A stretch of 64,000 nt of DNA, taken from Rhodoferax sp. OV413 (lineage in GTDB: Bacteria > Pseudomonadota > Gammaproteobacteria > Burkholderiales > Burkholderiaceae_C). The position numbers and the translations under genes are program-made. Location: contig CAMAWD010000012.1 in NCBI GenBank assembly GCA_945861785.1, positions 40,036 through 104,035 of the forward strand, given 5' to 3'. The first letter of the stretch is position 1, and each line of letters begins with the position of its first letter. The notes below the pieces were generated by a model. The model saw nothing but the letters and a program-made list of their open reading frames with translations, did no database searches and was not told where the DNA came from. Of the stretch, positions 43,942 to 52,913 are shown in pieces.

Positions 43942-44016
43942 CTCGACAGCATAGTGCTGACGATCAAATAACAACCCGACAAGACCGCCAGTGTCGTGCT
44001 TCGTTCTGTTTGGAAC

Positions 44017-44165
44017 TCAAGCGGCTTTGAAGTCCTTGACCCGGTGCGGCTTGAGACCATGCGTTTGCCAGATGCGCTGCACCGTGGTGTCGCTCACGCC
44101 AACGTCCGCGGCTTGAACCCGCCCCGCGGCGCGTGTTTGCATCGCCGGGTTGCGCGTTCACCAAT
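44017..44165 (-). mobile_element. IS630-family transposase fragment
   Basis: Minus strand: VGVSDTTVQRIWQTHGLKPH, then RVKDFKAA and a stop. This is the helix-turn-helix region near the N-terminus of IS630-type transposases. The catalytic DDE domain is missing. Confidence 0.7.
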
Positions 44166-44310
44166 CGGTGCGCTGATCGAACACGGCACCGTGCGTTGTC
44201 TGGGATGACCCGCCCCTGCCCGGTTTGATCCGGGCTGGGCGTGACCCATAGAATCCATCAACAGAACTTGATGGTCCGTCTGCCTTTGACTGCATCCGAA
44301 TCCCCACCCG

Positions 44311-44430
44311 ATGCCGGGAGATCTCGGCGCCGATGTGCTCACCTACAACGTCCGGCCCCAGGCCATGGAGCGGCTCGGGCTGGGTTACGAAACCCTGGCG
44401 GCCTTGAATCTGCGCCTGAACACCCTGTAC
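44311..44430 (+). pseudogene. CaiB/BaiF CoA-transferase fragment
   Basis: About 40 residues, PGDLGADVLTYNVRPQAMER then LGLGYETLAALNLRLN, match the N-terminal third of family III CoA transferases. It is cut off on both sides. It lies 20 bases before an enoyl-CoA hydratase gene, so the catabolic operon may once have started with this gene. Confidence 0.65.
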
Positions 44431-44449
44431 CCATCCACCAAGGAAAACC

Positions 44450-45262
44450 ATGAACACCGTACCAGCGCCCGAAGCTGCACCCGCATCCACAGGCAGCCCG
44501 GCCGAACTTTTGAGCGAGATGCGTGGCCCTGTGATGTGGCTCACGATCAACCGCGAGGAGCGGCGCAACGCCATCAGCCCCGGTGTGCTGGCCGGCCTGA
44601 GCGAGGCACTGGCGCGTGCCAACCGGGAGCGCACCGTGCGGGCGGTCGTGATCACCGGTGCTGGCAACCGGGCATTCTGCGCCGGCGCCGACCTGCAAAG
44701 CGGCAAGTCCTTCAAGTTCGACTATTCGGAGCCACATGCCGGTTTCGCCAACCTGTTTCGCCAGGCCAAACAGTCCACCGTGCCGCTGATCGCGCGTGTC
44801 AATGGCGCCTGCATGGCGGGTGGCATGGGCATCATGGGCATGTGCGACATGGCGGTGTCGACCCCGCAGGCGATTTTCGGCCTGCCGGAGGTGAAGGTCG
44901 GCATCTTCCCGGCGCAGGTATTGAGCGTGATTGGCAACCTGCTGCCGCGCCGCGTGCTGGCCGAGATGTGCCTGACCGGTGAGCCGATCACGGCAGTGCA
45001 GGCACTGGAGTACCGGCTGATCAACAACATCAGCGAAGACCTCGACGCCGGCGTCGAATGGCTGCTCGGCCGCATGCTCGACAAGTCGCCGGCGGCGATC
45101 CGGCGCGGCCTGTACACCATGAAGAAGATTGAAGCGATGGCATTCGAGGAGTCGATGTCTTTCACCGAGAGCCAGATCGGCCTGTTCGCGCTGACGCAGG
45201 ACGCCGCCGAGGGCCAACTCGCGTTCCGCGAGAAACGCAAGCCGGTGTGGACCGGCAGCTGA
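44450..45262 (+). CDS. Enoyl-CoA hydratase/isomerase family protein
   Basis: 270 residues of the crotonase fold. NRAFCAGADLQSGK is the first oxyanion-hole region, ACMAGGMGIMGMCDMAVSTP the second, and FGLPEVKVGIFPAQVLSVI holds the usual catalytic-loop position. Members hydrate, isomerise or cleave acyl-CoA. The start ATG 44450 follows AAGGA. Next genes (AtuA, Bug receptor, MFS) run the same way, so it is likely part of the breakdown of a branched or terpenoid acid; this is inference. Confidence 0.85.
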   Translation: MNTVPAPEAAPASTGSPAELLSEMRGPVMWLTINREERRNAISPGVLAGLSEALARANRERTVRAVVITGAGNRAFCAGADLQSGKSFKFDYSEPHAGFANLFRQAKQSTVPLIARVNGACMAGGMGIMGMCDMAVSTPQAIFGLPEVKVGIFPAQVLSVIGNLLPRRVLAEMCLTGEPITAVQALEYRLINNISEDLDAGVEWLLGRMLDKSPAAIRRGLYTMKKIEAMAFEESMSFTESQIGLFALTQDAAEGQLAFREKRKPVWTGS

Positions 45263-45298
45263 CGTGCGCGCCGCACAATTCCAACGAAGAGGAAAGCC

Positions 45299-47140
45299 AT
45301 GACAGACCAGCAAAACAACAGCAAGCTGCACCGGACCGTGCGCATCGGTGGCGCATCGGGTTTCTGGGGCGACAGCAGCGTGGGGGCACCACAACTGGTG
45401 CAAAGCGGCGCGATCGACTACCTGGTGTTTGACTACCTGGCCGAACTCACCATGTCGATCCTCGCCGGCGCCCGCCTGAAGAAGCCCGAAATGGGCTACG
45501 CCACCGATTTCGTATCGGTCGCGATGAAGGCGGTTTTGCGCGATGTCGTGGCCCGTGGCATCCGGGTCGTGAGCAACGCCGGCGGCGTGAACCCGCAGGC
45601 GTGCGCCGCGGCACTTGCCGCGTTGGCCGCAGAGCAGGGCGTGGCGCTGAAGATTGCCATCGTCACCGGTGACGACGTGATGCCCCAGCTGGCGCAATTG
45701 CGCGAGGCAGCCGAGCCGGTGCGCGAAATGCAGACCGGCGCCGCATTGCCGAAGCAGGTTCTCACCGCCAACGCGTACCTCGGCGCCCTGCCGATCAAAG
45801 CGGCGCTGGACGCCGGCGCGCAGGTGGTCATCACCGGGCGCTGTGTGGATTCGGCGGTGACCCTGGGGGTGTTGATGCACGAGTTCGGGTGGGGCGCGGC
45901 CGACTTCGACCACCTGGCTGCGGGCAGCCTGGCCGGCCACATCATCGAGTGCGGCTGCCAGGCCACCGGCGGCCTGCACACCGACTGGGACACCGTGCCC
46001 GACTGGGCCGGCATCGGGTACCCGATCGTCGAGTGCCACGCCGACGGCAGTTTTGTCTGCACCAAGCCCGCTGGCACCGGCGGCTTGGTCACGCCGGCGG
46101 TGATCGCCGAGCAGATGCTCTACGAGATCGGCGACCCGGCCAGCTACATCCTGCCCGACGTGGTCTGCGATTTCACGCAGGTCGTGCTGGCACAGGCCGG
46201 GGAACACCGGGTTGCGGTGCGTGGTGCGCGGGGGCGCGCACCGACCGACACCTACAAGGTCAGCGCCACGCACATGGAAGGCTTCAAGACCTCGGCCCAA
46301 CTCACCATCGTCGGATTCGACGCCGTGGCCAAGGCGCGGCGCACCGGGGCGGCGATCATCGAGCGCACCAGCGCGCTGCTCGCCCGGGCCGGCTTGCCGC
46401 CGTACACGGCCACCCGCATCGAGGTATTGGGAGCCGAGTCCTGTTACGGCCCGCATGCCCGCGCCCTGGAAACCCGCGAAGCCATCCTGCGGATAACTGC
46501 CACGCACCAGCGCAAAGAAGCACTGGACCTGCTGGCCCGCGAAGTGGCGCCTGCGGGAACCTCCTGGTCGCCTGGCACCACCGGTTCCGGCGGTGGCCGT
46601 GCATCCGCGTCGCCGTCGATACGGCAATATGCGTTCCTGCTGCCGAAGTCGCGCCTGTGCCCGGTGGTGCACATCGACGGCGCCGACATCGCCGTTGCGC
46701 AAGCAGGGCCGCAGACGCCGCTTGTCCATGCCGTGGCTGCTGCATCGGCGCCGGTGCAAGGTGCCACGACAGAAGCCACTCCCGCCAGTGAACTGCGCGA
46801 GGTGCCGCTGATCCGCCTGGCCTGGGCCCGCAGCGGCGACAAGGGCGACATCTCCAACATCGGCGTTATCGCGCGCACACCCCTGCTGCTGCACTTGCTG
46901 CGCGCGCAGCTCACCGAAGCCGCCGTCGCGGCCTACCTGGCGCATCTGGTCAAGGGCCGTGTGACGCGGTACGAGGTGCCCGGTGTCCATGCGTTCAATT
47001 TTGTCTGTGAACAGGCGCTGGACGGTGGCGGCATGCGCTCGATGCGCAATGACCCCCTTGGCAAGGGCATGGCGCAAATCCTGCTGTCCATGCCGGTTCA
47101 CATTCCGGTGACGCTGCTGGCCCTGTGCAGCGCACCCTGA
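45299..47140 (+). CDS. atuA: AtuA-family acyclic terpene utilisation protein
   Basis: 613 residues. The start RTVRIGGASGFWGDSSVGAP and the stretches DYLAELTMSILA, SNAGGVNPQACA and VVITGRCVDSAVTLG identify the AtuA family, whose founding member is needed for citronellol and geraniol breakdown in Pseudomonas. The C-terminal region (LIRLAWARSGDKGDISNIG and the domain after it) is the small partner domain often fused here or encoded separately. The biochemical reaction is not defined. ATG 45299 follows GAGGA. Confidence 0.85.
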   Translation: MTDQQNNSKLHRTVRIGGASGFWGDSSVGAPQLVQSGAIDYLVFDYLAELTMSILAGARLKKPEMGYATDFVSVAMKAVLRDVVARGIRVVSNAGGVNPQACAAALAALAAEQGVALKIAIVTGDDVMPQLAQLREAAEPVREMQTGAALPKQVLTANAYLGALPIKAALDAGAQVVITGRCVDSAVTLGVLMHEFGWGAADFDHLAAGSLAGHIIECGCQATGGLHTDWDTVPDWAGIGYPIVECHADGSFVCTKPAGTGGLVTPAVIAEQMLYEIGDPASYILPDVVCDFTQVVLAQAGEHRVAVRGARGRAPTDTYKVSATHMEGFKTSAQLTIVGFDAVAKARRTGAAIIERTSALLARAGLPPYTATRIEVLGAESCYGPHARALETREAILRITATHQRKEALDLLAREVAPAGTSWSPGTTGSGGGRASASPSIRQYAFLLPKSRLCPVVHIDGADIAVAQAGPQTPLVHAVAAASAPVQGATTEATPASELREVPLIRLAWARSGDKGDISNIGVIARTPLLLHLLRAQLTEAAVAAYLAHLVKGRVTRYEVPGVHAFNFVCEQALDGGGMRSMRNDPLGKGMAQILLSMPVHIPVTLLALCSAP

Positions 47141-47167
47141 AACCCATCCCCCACCCTGGAGACTACC

Positions 47168-48166
47168 ATGCAAGACCACACGCACAGCCCCAACCGCCGC
47201 GCACTCCTTGGCGCGCTGGCCGGCACCAGCATGCTGCCACTTCTGGCCCTGCCCGCGCGTGCCCAGGCCTACCCCAGCAAACCGATCCGGCTGGTGGTGG
47301 CCTTTGGCAGCGGCAGCGCCAACGACATCATCGCGCGCGACCTGGCGCGCCAGATGGCCGAAACACTGGGCCAGAGCGTCGTGGTCGAGAACCGCACCGG
47401 CGGCGGTGGTTCGGTCGGCACCGATGCCGTGGCCAAGGCGGCACCGGACGGTTACACCATCGGTCTGGGCACCAGTTCACAACTGGTGATGAACGTCGGC
47501 CTGTACAAGACACTTCCCTTCGATGTCGAGCGCGACCTCCGCTCCATTGGCCTGGTGGCGCGCACGCCGCTGGTGCTGGTGGCCAGCGCCAGCATGCCCA
47601 AGAGCCTCAAGGAACTGATCGCCCATGCCCGGGCCAACCCCGGCAAGGTGACCTACGGGTCGGGGGGCGCGGGCTCGATCAGTCACATCGTGGGCGAGTC
47701 ATTCGCCAAGGCAGCCGACATCTCGCTGCTGCACGTTCCGTACAAAGGCAATGGGCCGGCATTGGTCGACCTTTCCGGCGGCCATGTGAACCTGCTCTTC
47801 GACGGTTTTGTGTCCTCCGCTCCGGTCGCCGCCCAGGGGCGCGCCACTTTGCTGGCGGTTTCGGGGCAGAAACGCAGTCCAGCCCACCCGGACGTGCCCA
47901 CGTTCGCCGAACAAGGCCTGAGCAATTACGAGGCCACCACCTGGAACAACCTGTTCGCTCCTGCCCGGACGCCGCCCGAGGCCATCACCCGCCTCAACGA
48001 TGCGCTCAACAAGGCGCTGGCCACCCAGACCATCAAGGACCGTCTGGCGCTGGGTGCGTCTGAGGTGCTCGGCCCGACCACACCCGAGCAGGCAGACGCC
48101 TTCGGGCAGGCCCAACGCGCAAGGTGGGTGCCTTTTGTGCGCGCGTTGGGTATCGATGCCGGTTGA
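47168..48166 (+). CDS. Bug-family (TctC) periplasmic receptor
   Basis: 332 residues with a Tat-like signal (NRRALLGALAG, cleaved near ARA-QA). The core follows the Bug fold: YPSKPIRLVVAFGSGSANDI, VENRTGGGGSVGTDAVAKA, TYGSGGAGSISHIVGESF and HVPYKGNGPALVDLSGGHV. It binds a carboxylic or small organic ligand in the periplasm. No TctA/TctB membrane partners are adjacent, a common state for Bug genes. It ends the AtuA operon or precedes the MFS gene. Confidence 0.9.
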   Translation: MQDHTHSPNRRALLGALAGTSMLPLLALPARAQAYPSKPIRLVVAFGSGSANDIIARDLARQMAETLGQSVVVENRTGGGGSVGTDAVAKAAPDGYTIGLGTSSQLVMNVGLYKTLPFDVERDLRSIGLVARTPLVLVASASMPKSLKELIAHARANPGKVTYGSGGAGSISHIVGESFAKAADISLLHVPYKGNGPALVDLSGGHVNLLFDGFVSSAPVAAQGRATLLAVSGQKRSPAHPDVPTFAEQGLSNYEATTWNNLFAPARTPPEAITRLNDALNKALATQTIKDRLALGASEVLGPTTPEQADAFGQAQRARWVPFVRALGIDAG

Positions 48167-48213
48167 GCACTGGCGCGCGGCCCGGGAACACAATCCGCAG
48201 GGGCACGCTCCGG

Positions 48214-49614
48214 ATGCCGCGTAAGGCAGGCGCGCTGGGCAGGGCCGACCTCGGGCCCCTGTTGCTGGTCAACCTGGGTGTCGGCATGCACGCCATGATC
48301 TGGTACATGGCCAGCACGGTCATGCCCAGCGCGGTCCAGGACCTCGGCGCGGCCGACAGCATCAGCTGGGCCACCACGGTCTACCTGGTCACCACCATCC
48401 TGGGGGCAGTTGCCATGGCCGGGGCCAAAGCGCGGTTCGGCGCGTGGCGGGCGATGGTTGGCGCAGGCCTGCTGGTCTCGCTGGGCAGCCTCGCGGCGGC
48501 GGCGGCGCCGTCGATCGCCTGGGTGCTGGTCGGGCGCGCGCTGCAGGGCCTGGGCGAAGGCATGCTGGTGGCACTGAGTTATGCGCTGGTGCGCGAACTG
48601 TTCCACAACACCCAGGTGCCGAAGGTGTTCGGCATCCAGGCCGCCACGTGGGGTGTGGCGATCTTCCTTGGTCCTCTGGCCGGGGGCTGGCTGACCGAGG
48701 TCTGGTCCTGGCGCGCTGCGTTCATCGGCGCCGCCGCTCTGCCCTTGCCCATGCTGGCGATGGGCTCGAAAATACTGGCGCAGCACAACCAGGCGGCCGG
48801 GCCGCGACTGCCGGCGCCCTGGGGCCGGCTGCTGACGCTGGCTCTCGGTGTGATGGCCATCGGCGCCGCCGACCGGCCCGACACAGCCGCAAAGGGCGGC
48901 GCACTGCTTGTGGTGGGCATCGCCCTGATCACACTGGTGCTGGCCATCGACAGGCGGCGCGCACCGCACCTGTTCCCGACCTGCTTTCCGCGACTGCGTC
49001 ACCCGGTGTCCCTGGGCCTGTGGGTGCTGCTGCTGATGCCGCTGGCGCAGGCGCCGGTTTATGTGTACGGGCCCTACATCCTGCAGATTTACCGCGGCCT
49101 GAGCCCCACATGGGCAGGGTACTTCGGCGCCACGCATGCGCTGGCATGGTCCGTCACCGCCATCCTGATGTCGCACCTGGCGCCACGCTTTCAGGGCCGG
49201 GCCATCGTCACCGGGCCGGCCCTCCTGACACTGGGTCTGGCGGGCCTGGCGCTGAGCACCGCCTCGCAGCCGCTGCCACTGGTGCTGGCATCGCTGGTGG
49301 TGGTGGGGGTGGGCTTCGGCGTGTGCAACATGTTCATCAACCAGCGCATCATGGCCAGCGTGCAGCCGGGCCAGGAGGACGAAACCGCAGGCGCGATCCC
49401 GACCTTGCAGGGCCTGGGCGGCGCCACCAGCGCTGCGCTGGCCGGCCTGGCCGGGAACGCGATCGGCCTGGACCGGGAACTGACTATGGATGTGGTGCGC
49501 CATGCCGCGCTGGCGCTGTACGGCGGCGGCGCGCTGCTGTCCTTGCTGGCCGTGTGGATGGCCTGGCGGTTCATGCAGGCGCTGTCCACGGGCGAAAGGG
49601 CCTGCACGTCGTAA
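48214..49614 (+). CDS. MFS transporter (DHA-like)
   Basis: 466 residues, 12-14 hydrophobic segments. WATTVYLVTTILGAVAMA and RALQGLGEGMLVALSYALV are drug/H+ antiporter-type motifs, and GPLAGGWLTEVWSWRAAFI matches the helix-5 motif. The substrate is unknown; its place behind a Bug receptor and before a TetR operator makes either a catabolic importer or an efflux pump possible. ATG 48214 was preferred over the upstream filler frame. Confidence 0.82.
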   Translation: MPRKAGALGRADLGPLLLVNLGVGMHAMIWYMASTVMPSAVQDLGAADSISWATTVYLVTTILGAVAMAGAKARFGAWRAMVGAGLLVSLGSLAAAAAPSIAWVLVGRALQGLGEGMLVALSYALVRELFHNTQVPKVFGIQAATWGVAIFLGPLAGGWLTEVWSWRAAFIGAAALPLPMLAMGSKILAQHNQAAGPRLPAPWGRLLTLALGVMAIGAADRPDTAAKGGALLVVGIALITLVLAIDRRRAPHLFPTCFPRLRHPVSLGLWVLLLMPLAQAPVYVYGPYILQIYRGLSPTWAGYFGATHALAWSVTAILMSHLAPRFQGRAIVTGPALLTLGLAGLALSTASQPLPLVLASLVVVGVGFGVCNMFINQRIMASVQPGQEDETAGAIPTLQGLGGATSAALAGLAGNAIGLDRELTMDVVRHAALALYGGGALLSLLAVWMAWRFMQALSTGERACTS

Positions 49615-49615
49615 G

Positions 49616-49635
49616 TAAATCAATCGTTTGATTTA
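49616..49635. promoter_or_regulatory. TetR-type operator palindrome
   Basis: TAAATCAA, TCGT, TTGATTTA: perfect 8-bp arms with a 4-bp centre, ten bases before the TetR-family gene start. AT-rich symmetric sites of this shape are typical of TetR/AcrR proteins with a DUF1956-type C-terminus. It likely controls the tetR and RND genes. Confidence 0.7.
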
Positions 49636-49644
49636 TTTGGTAGC

Positions 49645-50349
49645 ATGCGCCCCATGACTGCCAAAACCGTAGACAGCCACCGGCCATTGCGCCAGGACGG
49701 CGAGTTATCGCGTGAGCGCCTGTTGCGGGTCGGCCTGGCCCTGTTTGCCCAGAAGGGATTCGAAAAGACATCCACACGCGAAATCGCCGAAGCCGCGCAA
49801 ACCAACATTGCTGCGATCAGCTACTACTTCGGCGACAAGGCGGGGCTGTACCGCGCGGTGTTCTTCGAGTCCCAGGGCTCTCCGACCGAGGACATCGCCC
49901 GTTATGCCGACCCCAGGCTCTCGCTCGAAGACGCCCTGCGGGCGCTGTACGCCAGTTTTCTGGAGCCGCTCAGGCAGGGGGACATGGCGCGCCAGTGCAT
50001 GAAGCTGCATGCGCGCGAAATGATCGAACCCACCGGCCTGTGGGAAGAGGAAATAGCCACCGGGATCCGCCCGATGCACGACGCGCTGGTGGCAGTTTTG
50101 TGCCGGCACTTCCATCTGCTGAAGGCCGACGACGATGTGCAGCGGCTTGCCGTCTGTATTGCCGGACTCGGCGTGCACATGCATGTGGGCCGCGACGTGA
50201 CCGACACGATTGCACCGACCCTGAACACGCAACCCGAGTCGCTCGACCTGTGGGCCGATCGCCTGGTGATGTATGCCACCGCGATGGTGGCCGCCGAAGC
50301 GCAACGCCGCCAAGCCACCATGCGTCCACGCAAGACGCCCGCCCGATGA
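49645..50349 (+). CDS. TetR/AcrR-family regulator of the RND efflux operon
   Basis: 234 residues. The HTH domain (RERLLRVGLALFAQKGFEKT then STREIAEAAQTNIAAISYYF) is near residues 22-65. The C-terminal ligand domain (RPMHDALVAVLCRHFHL and after) resembles the DUF1956/CerR-type group. A perfect palindrome lies just upstream, and the outer-membrane gene starts within its stop codon (ATGA). It is presumably a repressor of the operon that loses DNA binding on meeting a toxic compound. Confidence 0.88.
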   Translation: MRPMTAKTVDSHRPLRQDGELSRERLLRVGLALFAQKGFEKTSTREIAEAAQTNIAAISYYFGDKAGLYRAVFFESQGSPTEDIARYADPRLSLEDALRALYASFLEPLRQGDMARQCMKLHAREMIEPTGLWEEEIATGIRPMHDALVAVLCRHFHLLKADDDVQRLAVCIAGLGVHMHVGRDVTDTIAPTLNTQPESLDLWADRLVMYATAMVAAEAQRRQATMRPRKTPAR

Positions 50350-51788
50350 AAGACCCGATCCGCAACACCCTTCGCAACACCGCCATGCTGGTGGTCAGCC
50401 TTACGCTGGCTGCATGCGCCAACCTTGCGCCCCCGGCCGGCGAACGCGCGCGCCCTGTCGTGCAGGCCCCCGAGGCATGGCAGACCCCGCTCCCGCACAA
50501 CGGCGCGCTGGGCGAACTCGCCCAGTGGTGGGCGCAGTTCCAGGACCCGCTGCTGAGCCAACTGGTGGCGGGCGCCCAGGAGGCCAGCCCCACAGTGGCG
50601 AGCGCCCGCTCCCGCATTGCGCAGGCGCGTGCCACCCTGGCCGGCACGCAGGCCGCACTGGGCCCGACACTCAACACTGTCGCCGGTGCCAGCCGCGGCC
50701 AGCAGGATGTCAACATGCCGGTTGCCACCAGCCTGTCGGCAGGGCTGCAGGCCCAATGGGAGATCGACCTTTTTGGTGGCGCAAGCGCCAACCGCGACGC
50801 CGCACAGGAACGCCTGCTTGGTGCTGCCGCTGCGTGGCATGACGCCCGGGTTGCGGTGGCCGCCGAAGTGGCCACCCAGTACACCAGCCTGCGCGCCTGC
50901 GAGGCGCAGGTGCTGCAATCCCGCGCCGACGCCCGCTCCCGGGGCGAAACCGCACGCCTCACGGCGCTGGCGGCCCAGGCCGGTTTCCAGGCGCCAGCCA
51001 GTGCCGCGCTGGCACGTGCCAGTGCGGCCCAGAGCAGCAGCCTGCTCACGCAGCAACGCGGGCAGTGCGACCTGGCCGTCAAGGCGCTCGCGGCGATGAT
51101 TGCCTGGGACGAACCGGTGTTGCGCCAGCGCCTCGAAAGCGGCGCGGCGCGTTTGCCTCGGCCGGCGCAGATTGCCGTGCAGGTGGTGCCCGCGCAGTTG
51201 CTGGCGCAACGGCCCGATGTGGAGAGCGCCGCGCGCGAGGTGCTCGCCACGGGCGCCGAGATCACGCAGACGCGTGCCCAGCGCCTGCCGCGCATCAGCC
51301 TCGGGGGCAGCATCGGCGCGGCGCGGTTCTCCAGCGCCAACAGCAACAGCACGGGCAGCACCTGGAGCATCGGCCCGGTGACCGTGACGCTCCCGCTTTA
51401 TGACGGTGGTGGACAGAACGCCCGGCTGATCTCGGCGCAGGCCCGCCACACCGAGGCGACAGCCCTGTATGCCGCGCGCCTGCGCACCGCAGTACGCGAA
51501 GTGGAAGACGCCTTGGTCAACCTGCAAAGCAGCGCCGACCGCAGCGCTGATGCGCAGGTTGCCACGGACGGCTTCACCGCCTCGTTCATGGCGACCCAGG
51601 CCCGCTACAACGGCGGGCTGGCCAGTCTGTTCGAGCTCGAAGACGCACGGCGCAGCGCAGTGCAGGCACAGAGCGCCCTGATCGACCTCCAGCGTGAACG
51701 CGTCACCGCGTGGATCGCGCTGTACCGCGCGCTCGGCGGCGGCTGGTCGATTGCCAGCACGGCCCCCGAAGACGTCCCGAAACCCTGA
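50346..51788 (+). CDS. RND efflux outer-membrane factor (NodT/OprM family)
   Basis: 480 residues. Lipoprotein signal (LVVSLTLAACAN, lipobox LAAC) and two outer-membrane-efflux repeats: QWEIDLFGGASANRDAAQ, AQLLAQRPDVESAAREVLAT and TVTLPLYDGGGQNARLI. It forms the outer-membrane channel of the tripartite pump. The start is translationally coupled to the TetR gene. Order regulator, OMF, adaptor, pump is less usual than adaptor first. Confidence 0.9.
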   Translation: MKDPIRNTLRNTAMLVVSLTLAACANLAPPAGERARPVVQAPEAWQTPLPHNGALGELAQWWAQFQDPLLSQLVAGAQEASPTVASARSRIAQARATLAGTQAALGPTLNTVAGASRGQQDVNMPVATSLSAGLQAQWEIDLFGGASANRDAAQERLLGAAAAWHDARVAVAAEVATQYTSLRACEAQVLQSRADARSRGETARLTALAAQAGFQAPASAALARASAAQSSSLLTQQRGQCDLAVKALAAMIAWDEPVLRQRLESGAARLPRPAQIAVQVVPAQLLAQRPDVESAAREVLATGAEITQTRAQRLPRISLGGSIGAARFSSANSNSTGSTWSIGPVTVTLPLYDGGGQNARLISAQARHTEATALYAARLRTAVREVEDALVNLQSSADRSADAQVATDGFTASFMATQARYNGGLASLFELEDARRSAVQAQSALIDLQRERVTAWIALYRALGGGWSIASTAPEDVPKP

Positions 51789-51815
51789 CATCGCCCCGCG
51801 CACCACACGACCACC

Positions 51816-52913
51816 ATGACCCCATCCCGCAGAACCATCTGGACAACCCTCGCACTGGCGCTGTTGTCGACCCTCGGCGCACTGGCACTGCATGCCCGTG
51901 CGACCGACGACAAGAAGCCCGCAGCAGTCGCCAAGGCCGCCCTGACCGTCACCGTGACCCAGGCCCAGAGCGCCAGCATCGCGGTGCGTATCGCTGCCAA
52001 CGGCAATGTCACCGCCTGGCAGGAGGCCAGCATCGGCACCGAAACCAATGGGCTGCGCCTGGCGCAGGTGCTGGTGAATGTTGGGGATGTGGTCAAACCC
52101 GGGCAGGTGCTGGCCGTTTTTGCGCCCGAAACCATCCAGGCCGACATGGCGCAGGTCCGGGCCAGCGTCTCCGAGGCAGAGGCCACCCTGGCCGAGGCCC
52201 GTGCCAACGCCCAGCGCGCCCGCGACCTGCAGGCCTCTGGCGCGCTCAGCACCCAGCAGATCAACCAGTACGTCACCGCCGAACACACCGCCCAGGCGCG
52301 GCTCGAAGCCCAGCAGGCGATGGCGAAGGTGCAGCAGTTGCGCCTGGCCCAGACCCAGGTGCTGGCACCGGACCAGGGAATCATCTCGGTCCGCAGCGCC
52401 ACGGTCGGTGCGGTGTTGCCTGCCGGGCAGGAGCTGTTTCGCATGATCCGCCAGGGGCGCCTGGAATGGCGCGCCGAAGTCCCTGCCGCCGACCTCGGAT
52501 CGATCAAGGCCGGGCAGGCGGTGCTGGTGACAGCCCCGAACGTGGCGCCCATCAAGGGCAAGGTCCGGATGGTGGCGCCCACGGTAGACCCACAGACCCG
52601 CAACGGCCTGGTGTACGTGGACCTGCCCCAGCCCGGCGCGGCAAAGGCCGGCATGTTCGCGCGCGGAGAGTTCGATATCGGCGTCGGTTCGGCCCTGACG
52701 CTGCCCCAAAGCGCGGTCCTGCTGCGCGACGGGTTCAGTTACGTGCTGCGTGTCGGCGCCGACTCCAAAGTGACCGAGACCAAAGTGCGTGTCGGACGGC
52801 GCTCCGGCGACCGGATCGAGATCGTCGATGGCCTGGCGCCCGACGCGCGCGTGGTGGCCTCGGGCGGCGGCTTCCTGGGTGATGGCGACACGGTGCGGGT
52901 GGTGGCTAAATGA
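51816..52913 (+). CDS. RND efflux periplasmic adaptor (MFP)
   Basis: 365 residues. One N-terminal membrane helix or uncleaved signal (RTIWTTLALALLSTLGALAL), barrel-sandwich halves around EASIGTETNGLRLAQVLVNV and DQGIISVRSATVGAVLPAG, and a coiled-coil hairpin near VSEAEATLAEARANAQRARD. It links the pump to the outer-membrane channel. Stop and next start overlap by four bases. Confidence 0.9.
   Translation: MTPSRRTIWTTLALALLSTLGALALHARATDDKKPAAVAKAALTVTVTQAQSASIAVRIAANGNVTAWQEASIGTETNGLRLAQVLVNVGDVVKPGQVLAVFAPETIQADMAQVRASVSEAEATLAEARANAQRARDLQASGALSTQQINQYVTAEHTAQARLEAQQAMAKVQQLRLAQTQVLAPDQGIISVRSATVGAVLPAGQELFRMIRQGRLEWRAEVPAADLGSIKAGQAVLVTAPNVAPIKGKVRMVAPTVDPQTRNGLVYVDLPQPGAAKAGMFARGEFDIGVGSALTLPQSAVLLRDGFSYVLRVGADSKVTETKVRVGRRSGDRIEIVDGLAPDARVVASGGGFLGDGDTVRVVAK

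Noticed and set aside
44339..47185. 948-codon minus-strand frame opposite the hydratase and AtuA genes
   Set aside because: Shadow frame; the plus strand carries recognisable enzymes and ribosome sites.
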